Positions 15,737 through 23,172 of a stretch of 64,000 nucleotides of DNA are shown piece by piece. The stretch's first letter is position 1. Every line of letters begins with the position of its first letter. Source of the stretch: DASZQL01 sp964391865 (GTDB lineage Bacteria; Planctomycetota; Phycisphaerae; Phycisphaerales; UBA1924). The DNA lies in NCBI GenBank assembly GCA_964391865.1, contig CAYMNQ010000004.1, positions 248,001 to 312,000 of the forward strand, in the 5' to 3' direction. The position numbers were made by a program, and so were the translations under genes. The notes under the pieces are model-generated. The model searched no databases. It had not been told where the DNA came from and worked only from the letters and a program-made list of their open reading frames with translations.

Positions 15737-16984
15737 TCACCGCCGAGCGAGCTTCTCAATCTCCACCGCCGCGGCCGCCGCGCCATCTTCCCGCGCGATC
15801 GCTTCCGCGGTGCGCACGGAAGCAGCGCGCATGTCGGCGCAGCCCGCCGCTTCATCGAGCGCCGCCGCCAGTCGGCGCGTGTTCAGCGCCGAGCGCCGCA
15901 CGATTCGCGCGCACCCGAGTGTCTGTGCCCGCGCCGCGTTATTGAACTGGTCGTGCGCGTGCGGCACGATCACGCACGGGCGGCCCGAGCGCAGCCCCTG
16001 CGCCGTCGAGCCGATCCCGCCGTGATGCACGCTCGCGGCGCTCCGCGGCATCAGCAGCGAAAACGGCGCATAGCCCACCGCGACCATCACCTTCGGCAGG
16101 TCGCGCGGCCGGTTCTCCTTCGATCCCGTCAGCAATATCGCACGCCGGTTCAGCTGCTTCGCCGCGCTCACCGCGACCTCGTAGAAATCCCCCGGCGCGT
16201 GCACCACCGCCGTGCCCAGCGAAAAAACCAGCGGCGGCTCGCCATCATTCAGAAACCGTTCGACCTCATCAGGAAGCACCTGCGAGTGACTCCGATCATG
16301 CCACGGGAAGCCGCAGATCACGCCGCGCTCCGGATCGCCCTCATACGGGCCGCGGAAGTGGGGGGACCACAATCCGAGATTCACATCCCCCGCGCGGCAC
16401 TCCTGCCACAGCCAGTCGCGCCCCTTCGGGAATCCAAGCTCCCGCCGCAGCGCGTTGAACGGGCGATCGAACATCAGCGGCACGAGCGGGCGAAGGAGCG
16501 CCCCGAGCGTGATCGCCGCGAAGCGCGCCGCGCCGCCGGGGGATTTCTGCATCGGATGCACGGCGTCGCGCGGGTTCAGCCACAACTGCGGCGCGAGCAC
16601 GCAGTGCGCCGTCGGCACACCCTTCCTCTCCGCGACCCAGCGCATGCCGAAGCAGATGTGATGGCACACGAACGCATCCGGGCGGCGCTTATCGATGAGC
16701 TCTTCGAGCGTGCGGCAGGCGCTCGGCGCGCCGCCGAAGATCAATTGGAACACACGCTTCCCGCCGCGGCGCGGGTGCATCAGGTCCGGGTCCTTCATCG
16801 CGCCGACGACGTCAAGCTCGGGCGCGATCGCGACGGCTTCGATCCCCGCGTCGCGCGCATCGCCGTGGAAATGCGGGTGAACGAGCAGCGTGACCTCGTG
16901 CCCGCGCGCGATCAGCGCACGCCCGAGCGCGAGAAAGGGGTGAACGTCGCCGTGGGAGCCGATGGTGGAGAGGAAGATGCGCAT
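15737..16984 (-). CDS. Glycosyltransferase, GT1/UGT-like
   Basis: A 415-residue GT-B fold enzyme. The N-terminal half starts MRIFLSTIGSHGDVHPFLALGRALIARGHEV, the usual acceptor-side Rossmann start of macrolide/sterol-type glycosyltransferases. The donor half has PPLVFSLGTAVVHAPG, then SVHHGGIGSTAQGLRSGRPCVIVPHAHDQFNNA near 300-335, the HxGG-type nucleotide-sugar signature. The family transfers a UDP- or TDP-sugar to lipid or small-molecule acceptors; acceptor and donor cannot be told here. I start at the ATG at 16984; eight more codons are open upstream. It is divergent from pdxJ with 67 nt between. Confidence 0.85.
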   Translation of the reverse strand: MRIFLSTIGSHGDVHPFLALGRALIARGHEVTLLVHPHFHGDARDAGIEAVAIAPELDVVGAMKDPDLMHPRRGGKRVFQLIFGGAPSACRTLEELIDKRRPDAFVCHHICFGMRWVAERKGVPTAHCVLAPQLWLNPRDAVHPMQKSPGGAARFAAITLGALLRPLVPLMFDRPFNALRRELGFPKGRDWLWQECRAGDVNLGLWSPHFRGPYEGDPERGVICGFPWHDRSHSQVLPDEVERFLNDGEPPLVFSLGTAVVHAPGDFYEVAVSAAKQLNRRAILLTGSKENRPRDLPKVMVAVGYAPFSLLMPRSAASVHHGGIGSTAQGLRSGRPCVIVPHAHDQFNNAARAQTLGCARIVRRSALNTRRLAAALDEAAGCADMRAASVRTAEAIAREDGAAAAAVEIEKLARR

Positions 16985-17039
16985 CGTGGGCTGTGTGCGG
17001 GGGACCAAGAGCGTAGGCGGCGCGGCGAGCGCCCGCTAC

Positions 17040-17045
17040 TACAAT
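17040..17045 (+). promoter_or_regulatory. -10 box (TACAAT) of pdxJ, predicted leaderless
   Basis: TACAAT ends 6 nt before the pdxJ ATG, and no Shine-Dalgarno lies between, so transcription should begin at or next to the A of the start codon. Confidence 0.55.
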
Positions 17046-17051
17046 CCCGGC

Positions 17052-17834
17052 ATGCCACCACTGCTGGGCGTGAACATCGACCATGTCGCCACCATCCGTC
17101 AGGCCCGCTATCGCGCGGGGCCTGGCGGCGGCCTGCTCATCGGCGCGGAGCCCGACCCGGTGCGCGCCGCTCACGAAGCGGAGCTCGCCGGCGCGGACAT
17201 CATCACCGTCCACCTCCGCGAGGACCGCCGGCACATCCAGGACCGCGATGTCGAACTGCTCCGCGAAGTCTGCCGCGTGCGCGTGAATCTCGAGATGGGT
17301 GCGACCGACGAGATGGTCGCGATCGCGCTGCGCCTGAAGCCGCACCTCTGCACGCTGGTGCCCGAGGGGCGCAACGAAGTAACGACGGAGGGCGGGCTGG
17401 AAGTCGCGGGGCAGCTCGCGCGGATGAAGGGCGTTGTTCAGAAGTTGAAGGGAGACCGGGGGGGCGCGATCGTCACCTCCGCCTTCATCAACGCGGATGA
17501 ACAGCAAATCCGCGCGAGCAAGGACGCGGGGTTTGATGCGTGCGAGATTCACACGGGGCCGTACGCGGAAGCCTTCGCGCACGCGGGCGGCGATTTCTCG
17601 AATGAAGCGCTCACGCGCGAGCTTGAGAAGGTCAAGCGCGCGGGCGAACTCATCCGCTCACTGGGCATGCGCTTCCACGCCGGCCACGGCCTGAACTACG
17701 CGAACGTCGCCCCCATCGCGCGGCTCGACGGCATGGCGGAACTCCACATCGGCCACTCAATCATCAGCCGCGCGGTGTTCACGGGGATGAGAGAGGCGGT
17801 GGGTGGGATGAAGCGGGTGATGGGCGGGATGTAA
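17052..17834 (+). CDS. pdxJ: Pyridoxine 5'-phosphate synthase
   Basis: PdxJ condenses 1-deoxyxylulose 5-phosphate with 3-amino-1-hydroxyacetone phosphate to form pyridoxine 5'-phosphate, the last ring-closing step of the DXP-dependent B6 pathway. The 260-residue TIM barrel is diagnostic: LLGVNIDHVATIRQARY at the N-terminus, AGADIITVHLREDRRHIQDRDV, CRVRVNLEMGAT, LVPEGRNEVTTEGGL, EIHTGPYA, and HAGHGLNYANVAPIA near 215. A SerC homologue (which also supplies the B6 pathway in E. coli) is at 40.8 kb. The start is fixed by the family N-terminus. The next gene begins 4 nt after the stop and is probably co-transcribed. Confidence 0.97.
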   Translation: MPPLLGVNIDHVATIRQARYRAGPGGGLLIGAEPDPVRAAHEAELAGADIITVHLREDRRHIQDRDVELLREVCRVRVNLEMGATDEMVAIALRLKPHLCTLVPEGRNEVTTEGGLEVAGQLARMKGVVQKLKGDRGGAIVTSAFINADEQQIRASKDAGFDACEIHTGPYAEAFAHAGGDFSNEALTRELEKVKRAGELIRSLGMRFHAGHGLNYANVAPIARLDGMAELHIGHSIISRAVFTGMREAVGGMKRVMGGM

Positions 17835-17838
17835 ACCT

Positions 17839-18561
17839 ATGCGTCCATTTGTCTCACGCCGACTACCGCCTCAGGAAGTGGAGGACTTGTCGCTGCCATA
17901 CAGCGACTACGAGTGGTCGAAGGGATTTCTTAAGTGCATTGTCGAACCCGCCGGCCAGACGCGCCTCGTCACTTGGTTACCCAAGTGGGGGCCGGCGTTG
18001 TGGCAAGGAGGATGGATCATCGGCGCGATATGCGGCATTGGTGCTAGCGTTTTCTTTGTTGTGAGCCCGTCAGTCCCGCTGTTCTTTCGAGTGTTCTGCG
18101 CCGTCTGGGGTGTGCTTGGACTTGCAGCGGTACCGTTCTTGTGGAAAGACACCAAGCGCGAACTGCCGCCGGTTGGAGTTGGACCAACAGTGCTCGGGGT
18201 CGAGCCCGCGATGTCTCGAATCACGCTCGCCGGCGGCCGCGTGTTCAGCGCCTCGAAGCTGCGGCACATCGAGGTGGTGCACATCGATCGATTCAAACAC
18301 GGGAGCGAATCACGCCCGCCGGTCGCGCAGGTCATTGTCACGATCGAATCGGGCGCGAGTTCCAAGCGCGTTCTCGCCTTCTGGGGCCTAGGGTTGCACC
18401 GGCGACCGCTCAGAGCCTTCGCCGAACATCTTGGCATTCCTGAGTTCGAGATCTCGGAAGAGTTTCATTGGGGATCACGCACCGCTTGGCGCGCGAAAAG
18501 TGACGCCAGTACTGATCCCGGAAGTTTGAGCAGTGAACAAGAGCAAGGACCAAGACAGTAA
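17839..18561 (+). CDS. Membrane protein of unknown function
   Basis: A 240-residue protein with two adjacent hydrophobic segments at about residues 56-76 (GGWIIGAICGIGASVFFVV) and 80-101, joined by a very short loop, so both termini face the same side. After these comes a ~130-residue soluble domain with alternating beta-like stretches (RITLAGGRVFSASKLRHIEVVHID, VAQVIVTIESGASSKRVLAF) reminiscent of PH-like membrane-associated domains; this is only an impression. Third-position GC is visibly lower than in pdxJ, which hints at a separate origin. It begins 4 nt after pdxJ and ends just before the RAYT element. Confidence 0.7.
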   Translation: MRPFVSRRLPPQEVEDLSLPYSDYEWSKGFLKCIVEPAGQTRLVTWLPKWGPALWQGGWIIGAICGIGASVFFVVSPSVPLFFRVFCAVWGVLGLAAVPFLWKDTKRELPPVGVGPTVLGVEPAMSRITLAGGRVFSASKLRHIEVVHIDRFKHGSESRPPVAQVIVTIESGASSKRVLAFWGLGLHRRPLRAFAEHLGIPEFEISEEFHWGSRTAWRAKSDASTDPGSLSSEQEQGPRQ

Positions 18562-18620
18562 CGAGCGATCATAGTTTGGCCGCGATCTTCTCGGCCGTCT
18601 CTCGGCCCCGAAGGGGCCTC

Positions 18621-18660
18621 GGCCCGTTGCCGGTGGTCGGAGCGCAGCGCAGACCACCGG
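18621..18660 (+). repeat. REP sequence, left copy
   Basis: GGCCCGTTG is followed by a hairpin with 9-bp arms CCGGTGGTC (18630-18638) and GACCACCGG (18652-18660) around a 13-nt loop. It is the mirror partner of 19234-19273. Confidence 0.85.
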
Positions 18661-18726
18661 AAGCCGATGACTCCCCTCACTCAGTTCTCCTATTCTCTCC
18701 CCGCCCTGAAAGGGCGGAGGTTCCGC

Positions 18727-19179
18727 GTGGGCAGCACCTGGTCGCAAGTTCTATTGCACATCGTCTTCTCGACCAAGCATCGCGCGCCGCTGATCGATGC
18801 CGGGCTTCAGCCCCGCCTTTACGAATACATCGGCAGCATCATCCGCGGCGAGCGCGGCTCGCTGCTCGAGATCGGCGGTGTCGAGGATCATGTTCACCTT
18901 CTGCTGCGGGCGCGCACGGACCTCTCGATCGCCGAGCTCGTGCGACGGATCAAGGGGAACTCGTCATTGTGGGCTCACGAGACATTCCCCAATCGGCGCG
19001 CCTTCGCGTGGCAGGAAGGGTACGGCGTCTTTTCCGTGAGCAAATCGCAGGAAGACACGGTGCGCCGGTACATCCAGAATCAGGAGGAACATCATCGAGG
19101 GCGGGATTTCACGGCGGAACTGGCGGCGCTGCTCAGTGCGCACGGCGTGGTGTTTGATCCGAAGTATGTGTTCGAGTGA
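18727..19179 (+). CDS. REP-associated tyrosine transposase (IS200/Y1 family, RAYT)
   Basis: A 150-residue single-domain Y1 transposase. The HUH motif is HVH at residues 55-57 in GVEDHVHLLLRA. The likely nucleophile is Tyr115 in EDTVRRYIQNQEEHH, with the usual GYGVFSVSKSQ before it. Such enzymes nick single-stranded DNA and, in the RAYT branch, act on REP hairpins. Both flanks here carry matching inverted REP hairpins, which supports that reading over a plain IS200. I use the GTG at 18727 because the product then begins GSTWSQVLLHIVFSTKHR, as IS200 proteins do; an upstream ATG at 18667 would translate the REP flank. No accessory tnpB is present. Confidence 0.9.
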   Translation: MGSTWSQVLLHIVFSTKHRAPLIDAGLQPRLYEYIGSIIRGERGSLLEIGGVEDHVHLLLRARTDLSIAELVRRIKGNSSLWAHETFPNRRAFAWQEGYGVFSVSKSQEDTVRRYIQNQEEHHRGRDFTAELAALLSAHGVVFDPKYVFE

Positions 19180-19233
19180 AGCGAGAGTGATGTCCCGCAC
19201 CCCTTCAGGGTGCTCTTACTTCAAGGGCGTTTC

Positions 19234-19273
19234 CCGGAGGTCTCCGCTGCGCTGCGACCTCCGGCAACGGGCC
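19234..19273 (-). repeat. REP sequence, right copy (inverted)
   Basis: Read on the minus strand it is GGCCCGTTG plus a hairpin with arms CCGGAGGTC and GACCTCCGG. It differs from the left copy by paired substitutions in the stem (T-A against A-T), so pairing is kept while sequence changes. Confidence 0.85.
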
Positions 19274-19274
19274 T

Positions 19275-19790
19275 TCAGCCCTTCGGGCTTCCTGAGCCGA
19301 GGTGTGCATCGCTGGGTGTTTGCTTCTCTCCGCACTCGGGGCACTTTCTGTCGGGCAGACCGCGGAGGTCGTAGCCGCAGTGTGCGCAGCGGTGTTGCCA
19401 TCCCGGCTTCCGTGCCGGGTAGAGATCGGGCATGAAGTACCACACAATCGCGCACGCGATCAGCAATGTGCCGACGCTGATCGGCGCGGACCATGGATCG
19501 TTGCCGAAGCGCCGCGCTGCAAGAAATGCGGCAATCAAAGCGGGCGCGAACACTATCGGAAGTGCAGTGGACAAGCTCTTCCGCCACAGAAGAGGCATGG
19601 TGAAGGTACTCGCGGCGAACCCGATCAAGGCTCCGAAGAGAAAACCAAGCGGCACATTGATGATGATCGAACCTGTCACTTTCCCCGAGACCGCCTTGCC
19701 GAACGCGTCAGCGACGCCGCAAAGCCCGCCGCTGACGAGAGTCCAGAACACAATACACAGCAGCCGTAGTGTGAGCCGGTGATCATTCAC
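19275..19790 (-). CDS. Membrane protein with C-terminal zinc ribbon
   Basis: A 171-residue protein with about four hydrophobic segments (roughly 8-28, 40-62, 73-92, 101-118) followed by a cytoplasmic zinc ribbon at ~133-153: HRCAHCGYDLRGL then PDRKCPECG. That CxxCGYDLRGL...CPECG ending is, from memory, very common on otherwise unrelated planctomycete proteins. Function is unknown. The initiator is GTG at 19790. The C-terminal ~18 codons run into the right flank of the REP-RAYT element, suggesting the insertion replaced or extended the original 3' end. It is divergent from the DinB-like gene. Confidence 0.7.
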   Translation of the reverse strand: MNDHRLTLRLLCIVFWTLVSGGLCGVADAFGKAVSGKVTGSIIINVPLGFLFGALIGFAASTFTMPLLWRKSLSTALPIVFAPALIAAFLAARRFGNDPWSAPISVGTLLIACAIVWYFMPDLYPARKPGWQHRCAHCGYDLRGLPDRKCPECGEKQTPSDAHLGSGSPKG

Positions 19791-19832
19791 GACAAGATTC
19801 TAGTTCGAAGAACACTCGCACCACTGCCGCCG

Positions 19833-19838
19833 TAGGAT
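19833..19838 (+). promoter_or_regulatory. -10 box (TAGGAT) of the DinB-family gene, predicted leaderless
   Basis: TAGGAT ends 6 nt before the ATG at 19845, without an intervening Shine-Dalgarno. Confidence 0.45.
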
Positions 19839-19844
19839 GCCATC

Positions 19845-20324
19845 ATGCTCACTCACTTCCGCACACTCCTCACTTACGAGCGCGAGGCCAACGCCCGCGT
19901 CATCGCGTCGCTCCGCTCGATCCCCGAGCCGAACCAGAAATCAGACACCGCGAAGCGGGCGCGCGGCATCTTCGGGCACATGCAGAACGCGCGGCATCTG
20001 TGGCTCTCGCGCCTCGGCGGGTGCAAGCCCCGGCCGTGGGTGATGTTCCCTGATCTGCCCATCGACGCGCTCGACGATGATGCGCGCGTGCTCGACGGCC
20101 TGTGGCAGAACTATCTCGCCGGGCTGAGCAACGCCGACCTCTCGCGCGACATCGACTACCAGAGCACCGACGGCTCGCGCTTCCGCTCGACCATGAGCGA
20201 GATCATCACGCAGATCTTCAATCACTCGAACTACCACCGCGGCCAGATCGCAATGCTCGTGAAACAATCCGGCGGCGAGAGTGCGAGCACGGATTTCATT
20301 GTGATCACGCGGAGGAAGGCTTGA
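19845..20324 (+). CDS. DinB/YfiT-family four-helix-bundle protein
   Basis: A 159-residue protein of the DinB (DNA-damage-inducible) metalloprotein superfamily. The three histidines that form the metal site are visible: His45 in GHMQNARHLWL, and His127 and His131 in IFNHSNYHRGQIAML. The sequence begins LTHFRTLLTYEREANARVIASL, the first helix typical of YfiT/DinB. Members include thiol transferases of bacillithiol-type systems and enzymes of unknown activity, so the substrate is open. The TGA stop lies inside the first unit of a heptad repeat cluster. Confidence 0.85.
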   Translation: MLTHFRTLLTYEREANARVIASLRSIPEPNQKSDTAKRARGIFGHMQNARHLWLSRLGGCKPRPWVMFPDLPIDALDDDARVLDGLWQNYLAGLSNADLSRDIDYQSTDGSRFRSTMSEIITQIFNHSNYHRGQIAMLVKQSGGESASTDFIVITRRKA

Positions 20325-20370
20325 GGCTTGGGGCTTGAAGCTTGAAGCTTGGAGCTTGAAGCTTGCAGCC
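20317..20370. repeat. Heptad repeat cluster (GCTTGAR units)
   Basis: About seven tandem units GCTTGA(A/G) or GCTTGG(A/G) run from the last codons of the DinB-family gene into the spacer. The gene's last sense codon and stop are part of the first unit. Confidence 0.85.
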
Positions 20371-20466
20371 GGAGACGGCGTGATCGATGACACTGGAAAC
20401 TGCTGCAATTCTCGGCAATTCACACGACAATTCTCAGAGCAGAATTGTCGTGGCACGGGCAGCGCG

Positions 20467-20507
20467 GAGTGCTGAGGAACGAGTGCTGAGTGCTGAGGAG
20501 AGACATG
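20467..20507. repeat. Heptad repeat cluster (GTGCTGA units)
   Basis: Three GTGCTGA heptads, with one spacer, lie between the DinB-family gene and the LOG-family gene. The rest of 20325-20603 holds a CTCTGTG...CTCTGTGGTGAA motif near 20578-20600, the same second repeat family as at 41932 and 42055. Confidence 0.65.
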
Positions 20508-20603
20508 GGTCTTGAGTTGCGATTTCTTCGCACAAAGCCGTTGCCCTTGTCCTTCCAGCTTTTCGCTCAAGTCTCTTCTCTGTGCCCTCTGTGGTGAATG
20601 TCT

Positions 20604-21392
20604 TCAGATCCCAGGTTCGTCGTAGCCGGTGTACGCCGCCGAGCCTCGGTAGATGATGCCCTCGCGGGTGCCTTCGCCGGTTTTGCGTGGGGCCGGGGCG
20701 GCGGTGGGGTGGGGGAGCGCGAAGGTTGGCAGGCCCGCGCAGTAGTCCATGATGATCTGCACGGCTTCATCGATGTCGTCGGTCGCTTTGATGAAGCGCA
20801 GGTCCTCCGGGCTGATGGTTTTGTAGTCACGCAGCATCGTGGAGTTCGCCCAGTCGCTGACGCCCTTCCAGAATTTCGTGTCGATGCAGATGACGGGGAA
20901 GGGGTCGATCTTCTCGGTCTGGATGAGCGTAAGGCTCTCGAAGAATTCGTCCATCGTGCCGAAGCCGCCGGGGAAGCAGACGAACGCCATCGCGTACTTC
21001 ACGAACATCACCTTGCGGCAGAAGAAGTAGTTGAAGATCAGCTTGTGCGTCTGGTACGGGTTGGGCACCTGCTCGCGCGGCAGCGCGATGTTCAAGCCGA
21101 CGGAGACGCCTTTCGCTTCGTACGCGCCCTTGTTGGCGGCCTCCATGATGCCCGGCCCGCCGCCGGTGAGCACCGCGTAGCCGCGCTGCACGAGGCGCGC
21201 GGCGAGCGCTTCCGCTTTCGCGTAGTTCGGATCGGTCTTGGGCGTGCGCGCGGAGCCGAAGATGGAAACCGACGGCGGCAGCTTGGCGAGCGTCTCGAAT
21301 CCGTCGACGAACTCCGCCATGATCTTGAAGACCCGCCACGACTCGGCGGCGTTCATCTCGTGGTTGTGACTGCCGTTCGGAGAGTCATGCAT
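20604..21392 (-). CDS. LOG-family protein (nucleotide-monophosphate phosphoribohydrolase-like)
   Basis: A 262-residue LOG-family protein. The two signature motifs are present: GGGPGIMEAANKGA near residue 88 and FPGGFGTMDEFFE near 160. LOG-type enzymes hydrolyse nucleoside monophosphates, or cytokinin nucleotides in plants; they were earlier annotated as lysine decarboxylases. The C-terminus (about 215-262) is a Pro/Ala-rich tail ending YTGYDEPGI, beyond the usual end. I start at ATG 21392, where the family sequence begins after a short His/Asn-rich stretch; the frame stays open upstream by 27 codons. It is divergent from folC. Confidence 0.88.
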   Translation of the reverse strand: MHDSPNGSHNHEMNAAESWRVFKIMAEFVDGFETLAKLPPSVSIFGSARTPKTDPNYAKAEALAARLVQRGYAVLTGGGPGIMEAANKGAYEAKGVSVGLNIALPREQVPNPYQTHKLIFNYFFCRKVMFVKYAMAFVCFPGGFGTMDEFFESLTLIQTEKIDPFPVICIDTKFWKGVSDWANSTMLRDYKTISPEDLRFIKATDDIDEAVQIIMDYCAGLPTFALPHPTAAPAPRKTGEGTREGIIYRGSAAYTGYDEPGI

Positions 21393-21597
21393 GTCGGGGT
21401 TCCTCGGTGCGTGAGTCGGAGCGTGATCCAGAATCTTGACACAGATGGGGCGGCAGGACATTGATCGGGCCATTCGGCGTATCGCACGCCGCCGAAACAG
21501 GTTTAGAGTTATTGATTACTAACATTCATAAACACCTGAAAGTAAAGGATTTACAACGATTTTTGATCTGCGATTTGGTAAAGGACACGTCAACTGC

Positions 21598-21603
21598 TAC
21601 GAT
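21598..21603 (+). promoter_or_regulatory. -10 box (TACGAT) of folC in an AT-rich patch
   Basis: TTGGTA, a 17-nt spacer and TACGAT end 10 nt before the folC ATG. The 100 bp upstream (21500-21600) is strikingly AT-rich against the surrounding sequence, as expected for a strong promoter. Confidence 0.55.
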
Positions 21604-21613
21604 AGCCCCTCCC

Positions 21614-23131
21614 ATGGCAAAGACCGCGTCAAATTCGAGTAAGGCCGCCGCCAAGCCACGCAAGACCGCGGCGGCCGTGGAGGCGCAGCCCAAGAAACGC
21701 CCCAAGAAGCCCGTCGGCTTCGCGAGCTACCAGTCGGCGCTGAAATACATCACCGACCGCGTGGACCTGGAGAAGATCCACGCCGGGCGCGTGGACCCGA
21801 AGGTCTTCAAGCTTGAGCGCATGGTCAAGCTGATGGAACTGCTGGGCAACCCGCACGAGGCGCTGCGCTGCGTGCACGTCGCCGGCACCAACGGCAAGGG
21901 CTCGGTGGTCGCGATGACGAGTTCGTGCCTGCGCGAGTGCGGGTTCACCGTCGGCACGTACACCAGCCCGCACCTTGTTGACATTCGCGAGCGCATCTCG
22001 ATCAACGGGCAGATCATCTCGCACCACTTCTTCACCGAGCTAATGGGGCGCGTGGCGCACGCGGCGGCGGAGATTCCCGAGCGGCTCGGCCCGCCGACGT
22101 TTTTCGAGTTGATCACCGCGCTCGCGTTCCTGCACTTCGCGGAGCAGGCGGTGGATATCGCGGTCGTCGAAGTCGGGCTGGGCGGCAAGCTCGACGCGAC
22201 GAATGTGATTCGCCCGGAGGTGGCGGTGGTCACGCAGATTTCCTACGACCACACGCAGATTCTCGGCAAAACGCTGCCGCTGATCGCGGAGCAGAAGGCG
22301 GGCATCTTTAAGAAGGGCGTGCCGGCGATCACGATTCAGCAGGAGCCGGGCGTCGTGGACGCGATGCGCGCGGTGGCGAGCGCCGTCGGCGCGAACCTGC
22401 AGGTCGTGGGGCAGGACATCGAGTTCAGCTACCGCTTCGAAGCGAACCCGCAGCTCGGGCCGCACATGCGCGTGGGGCTGTCGACGGACCGCGTGACGTA
22501 CGAGCACGTGCCGGTGCCCCTGCCGGGCGAGCACCAGGCGCTGAACTGCGGCTTGGTGCTGGCGATTATCGAGAAGCTGATGGAACGCGGGTTCGAGCTG
22601 CCCGAGCCGAAGATCGTCGCGGGGCTTGAAAAGACGGAAATCCCAGGGCGGATGGAGATGGCGTGGCGTCAGCCGCGGATCATGCTGGACGGCGCGCACA
22701 ACCCGGCGGCGGTGAACGCGCTGATGAAGTCGATCGGCGCGCACGTGCCGTACGACTCGCTGATCGTCATCTTCGGGTGCGCGGCGGACAAGGACTTTGA
22801 CCTGATGCTCGGCAAGCTGGCGGGCGGGGCGGACAAGGTGATCTTCACCCGCGCCTCGAACACGCCCCGGGCCGCCGACCCCAAGGAGCTGGCGCGCCGG
22901 TTCATCGAGTCGTCGGGCAAGATGGCGCAGGTGGCGGAGAACTTCGAGGAAGCGCTCTCGGTCGCGCGCCGCGCCGCCGGGCGCGACGATTTGATCTGCG
23001 TGACGGGCAGTTTCTATCTGGTGGGCGAAGCGAAGAAGCTGCTGGACGACAAGAGGGCGAAAGCCGCCGAGGAACCTGTGGTGGTGGTCGCGCATGATCC
23101 CGCGAAGGCGTTGCCGCAGCGCCGGCGGTGA
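21614..23131 (+). CDS. folC: Folylpolyglutamate / dihydrofolate synthase
   Basis: FolC ligates glutamate to dihydropteroate or folates using ATP. The 505-residue protein has the Mur-ligase-type P-loop HVAGTNGKGSV (G91-S97), TSPHLVDIRERI, VVEVGLGGKLDATN, ISYDHTQILGKT and the C-terminal LDGAHNPAAV. Residues 1-35 are a Lys/Ala/Pro-rich extension (AAAKPRKTAAAVEAQPKKRP) not found in E. coli FolC, probably disordered. A basic tail follows the C-terminal domain. The start is set by a -10 box 10 nt upstream; the first ~45 codons are not conserved, so a later start cannot be excluded. The next gene, leuS, has its own promoter inside the 41-nt gap. Confidence 0.94.
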   Translation: MAKTASNSSKAAAKPRKTAAAVEAQPKKRPKKPVGFASYQSALKYITDRVDLEKIHAGRVDPKVFKLERMVKLMELLGNPHEALRCVHVAGTNGKGSVVAMTSSCLRECGFTVGTYTSPHLVDIRERISINGQIISHHFFTELMGRVAHAAAEIPERLGPPTFFELITALAFLHFAEQAVDIAVVEVGLGGKLDATNVIRPEVAVVTQISYDHTQILGKTLPLIAEQKAGIFKKGVPAITIQQEPGVVDAMRAVASAVGANLQVVGQDIEFSYRFEANPQLGPHMRVGLSTDRVTYEHVPVPLPGEHQALNCGLVLAIIEKLMERGFELPEPKIVAGLEKTEIPGRMEMAWRQPRIMLDGAHNPAAVNALMKSIGAHVPYDSLIVIFGCAADKDFDLMLGKLAGGADKVIFTRASNTPRAADPKELARRFIESSGKMAQVAENFEEALSVARRAAGRDDLICVTGSFYLVGEAKKLLDDKRAKAAEEPVVVVAHDPAKALPQRRR

Positions 23132-23158
23132 TTTTGAAGGCTCGCGCCCGGTCCCCGC

Positions 23159-23164
23159 TACACT
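23159..23164 (+). promoter_or_regulatory. -10 box (TACACT) of leuS, predicted leaderless
   Basis: TACACT ends 8 nt before the ATG at 23173. A TTGAAG about 19 nt upstream could serve as -35. There is no room for a T-box or peptide attenuator. Confidence 0.5.
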
Positions 23165-23172
23165 CACGCCCC

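Larger units (their letters stand above)
18604..19290 (+). mobile_element. REP-RAYT element: transposase gene between two inverted REP sequences
   Basis: The RAYT gene is bracketed by matching sequence in opposite orientation. Left: a CCCCGAAGGGG hairpin, then GGCCCGTTGCCGG and a REP hairpin. Right, read on the minus strand: CCCGAAGGG, then GGCCCGTTGCCGG and a REP hairpin. Inner hairpins (CCGCCCTGAAAGGGCGG left; GCACCCTGAAGGGGTGC right) are also mirrored. The element runs from about 18604 to 19290. Confidence 0.8.

Noticed and set aside
18667..18726. Upstream start for the RAYT transposase
   Set aside because: Those codons lie in the REP flank and inner hairpin; the IS200-type N-terminus begins at the GTG at 18727.
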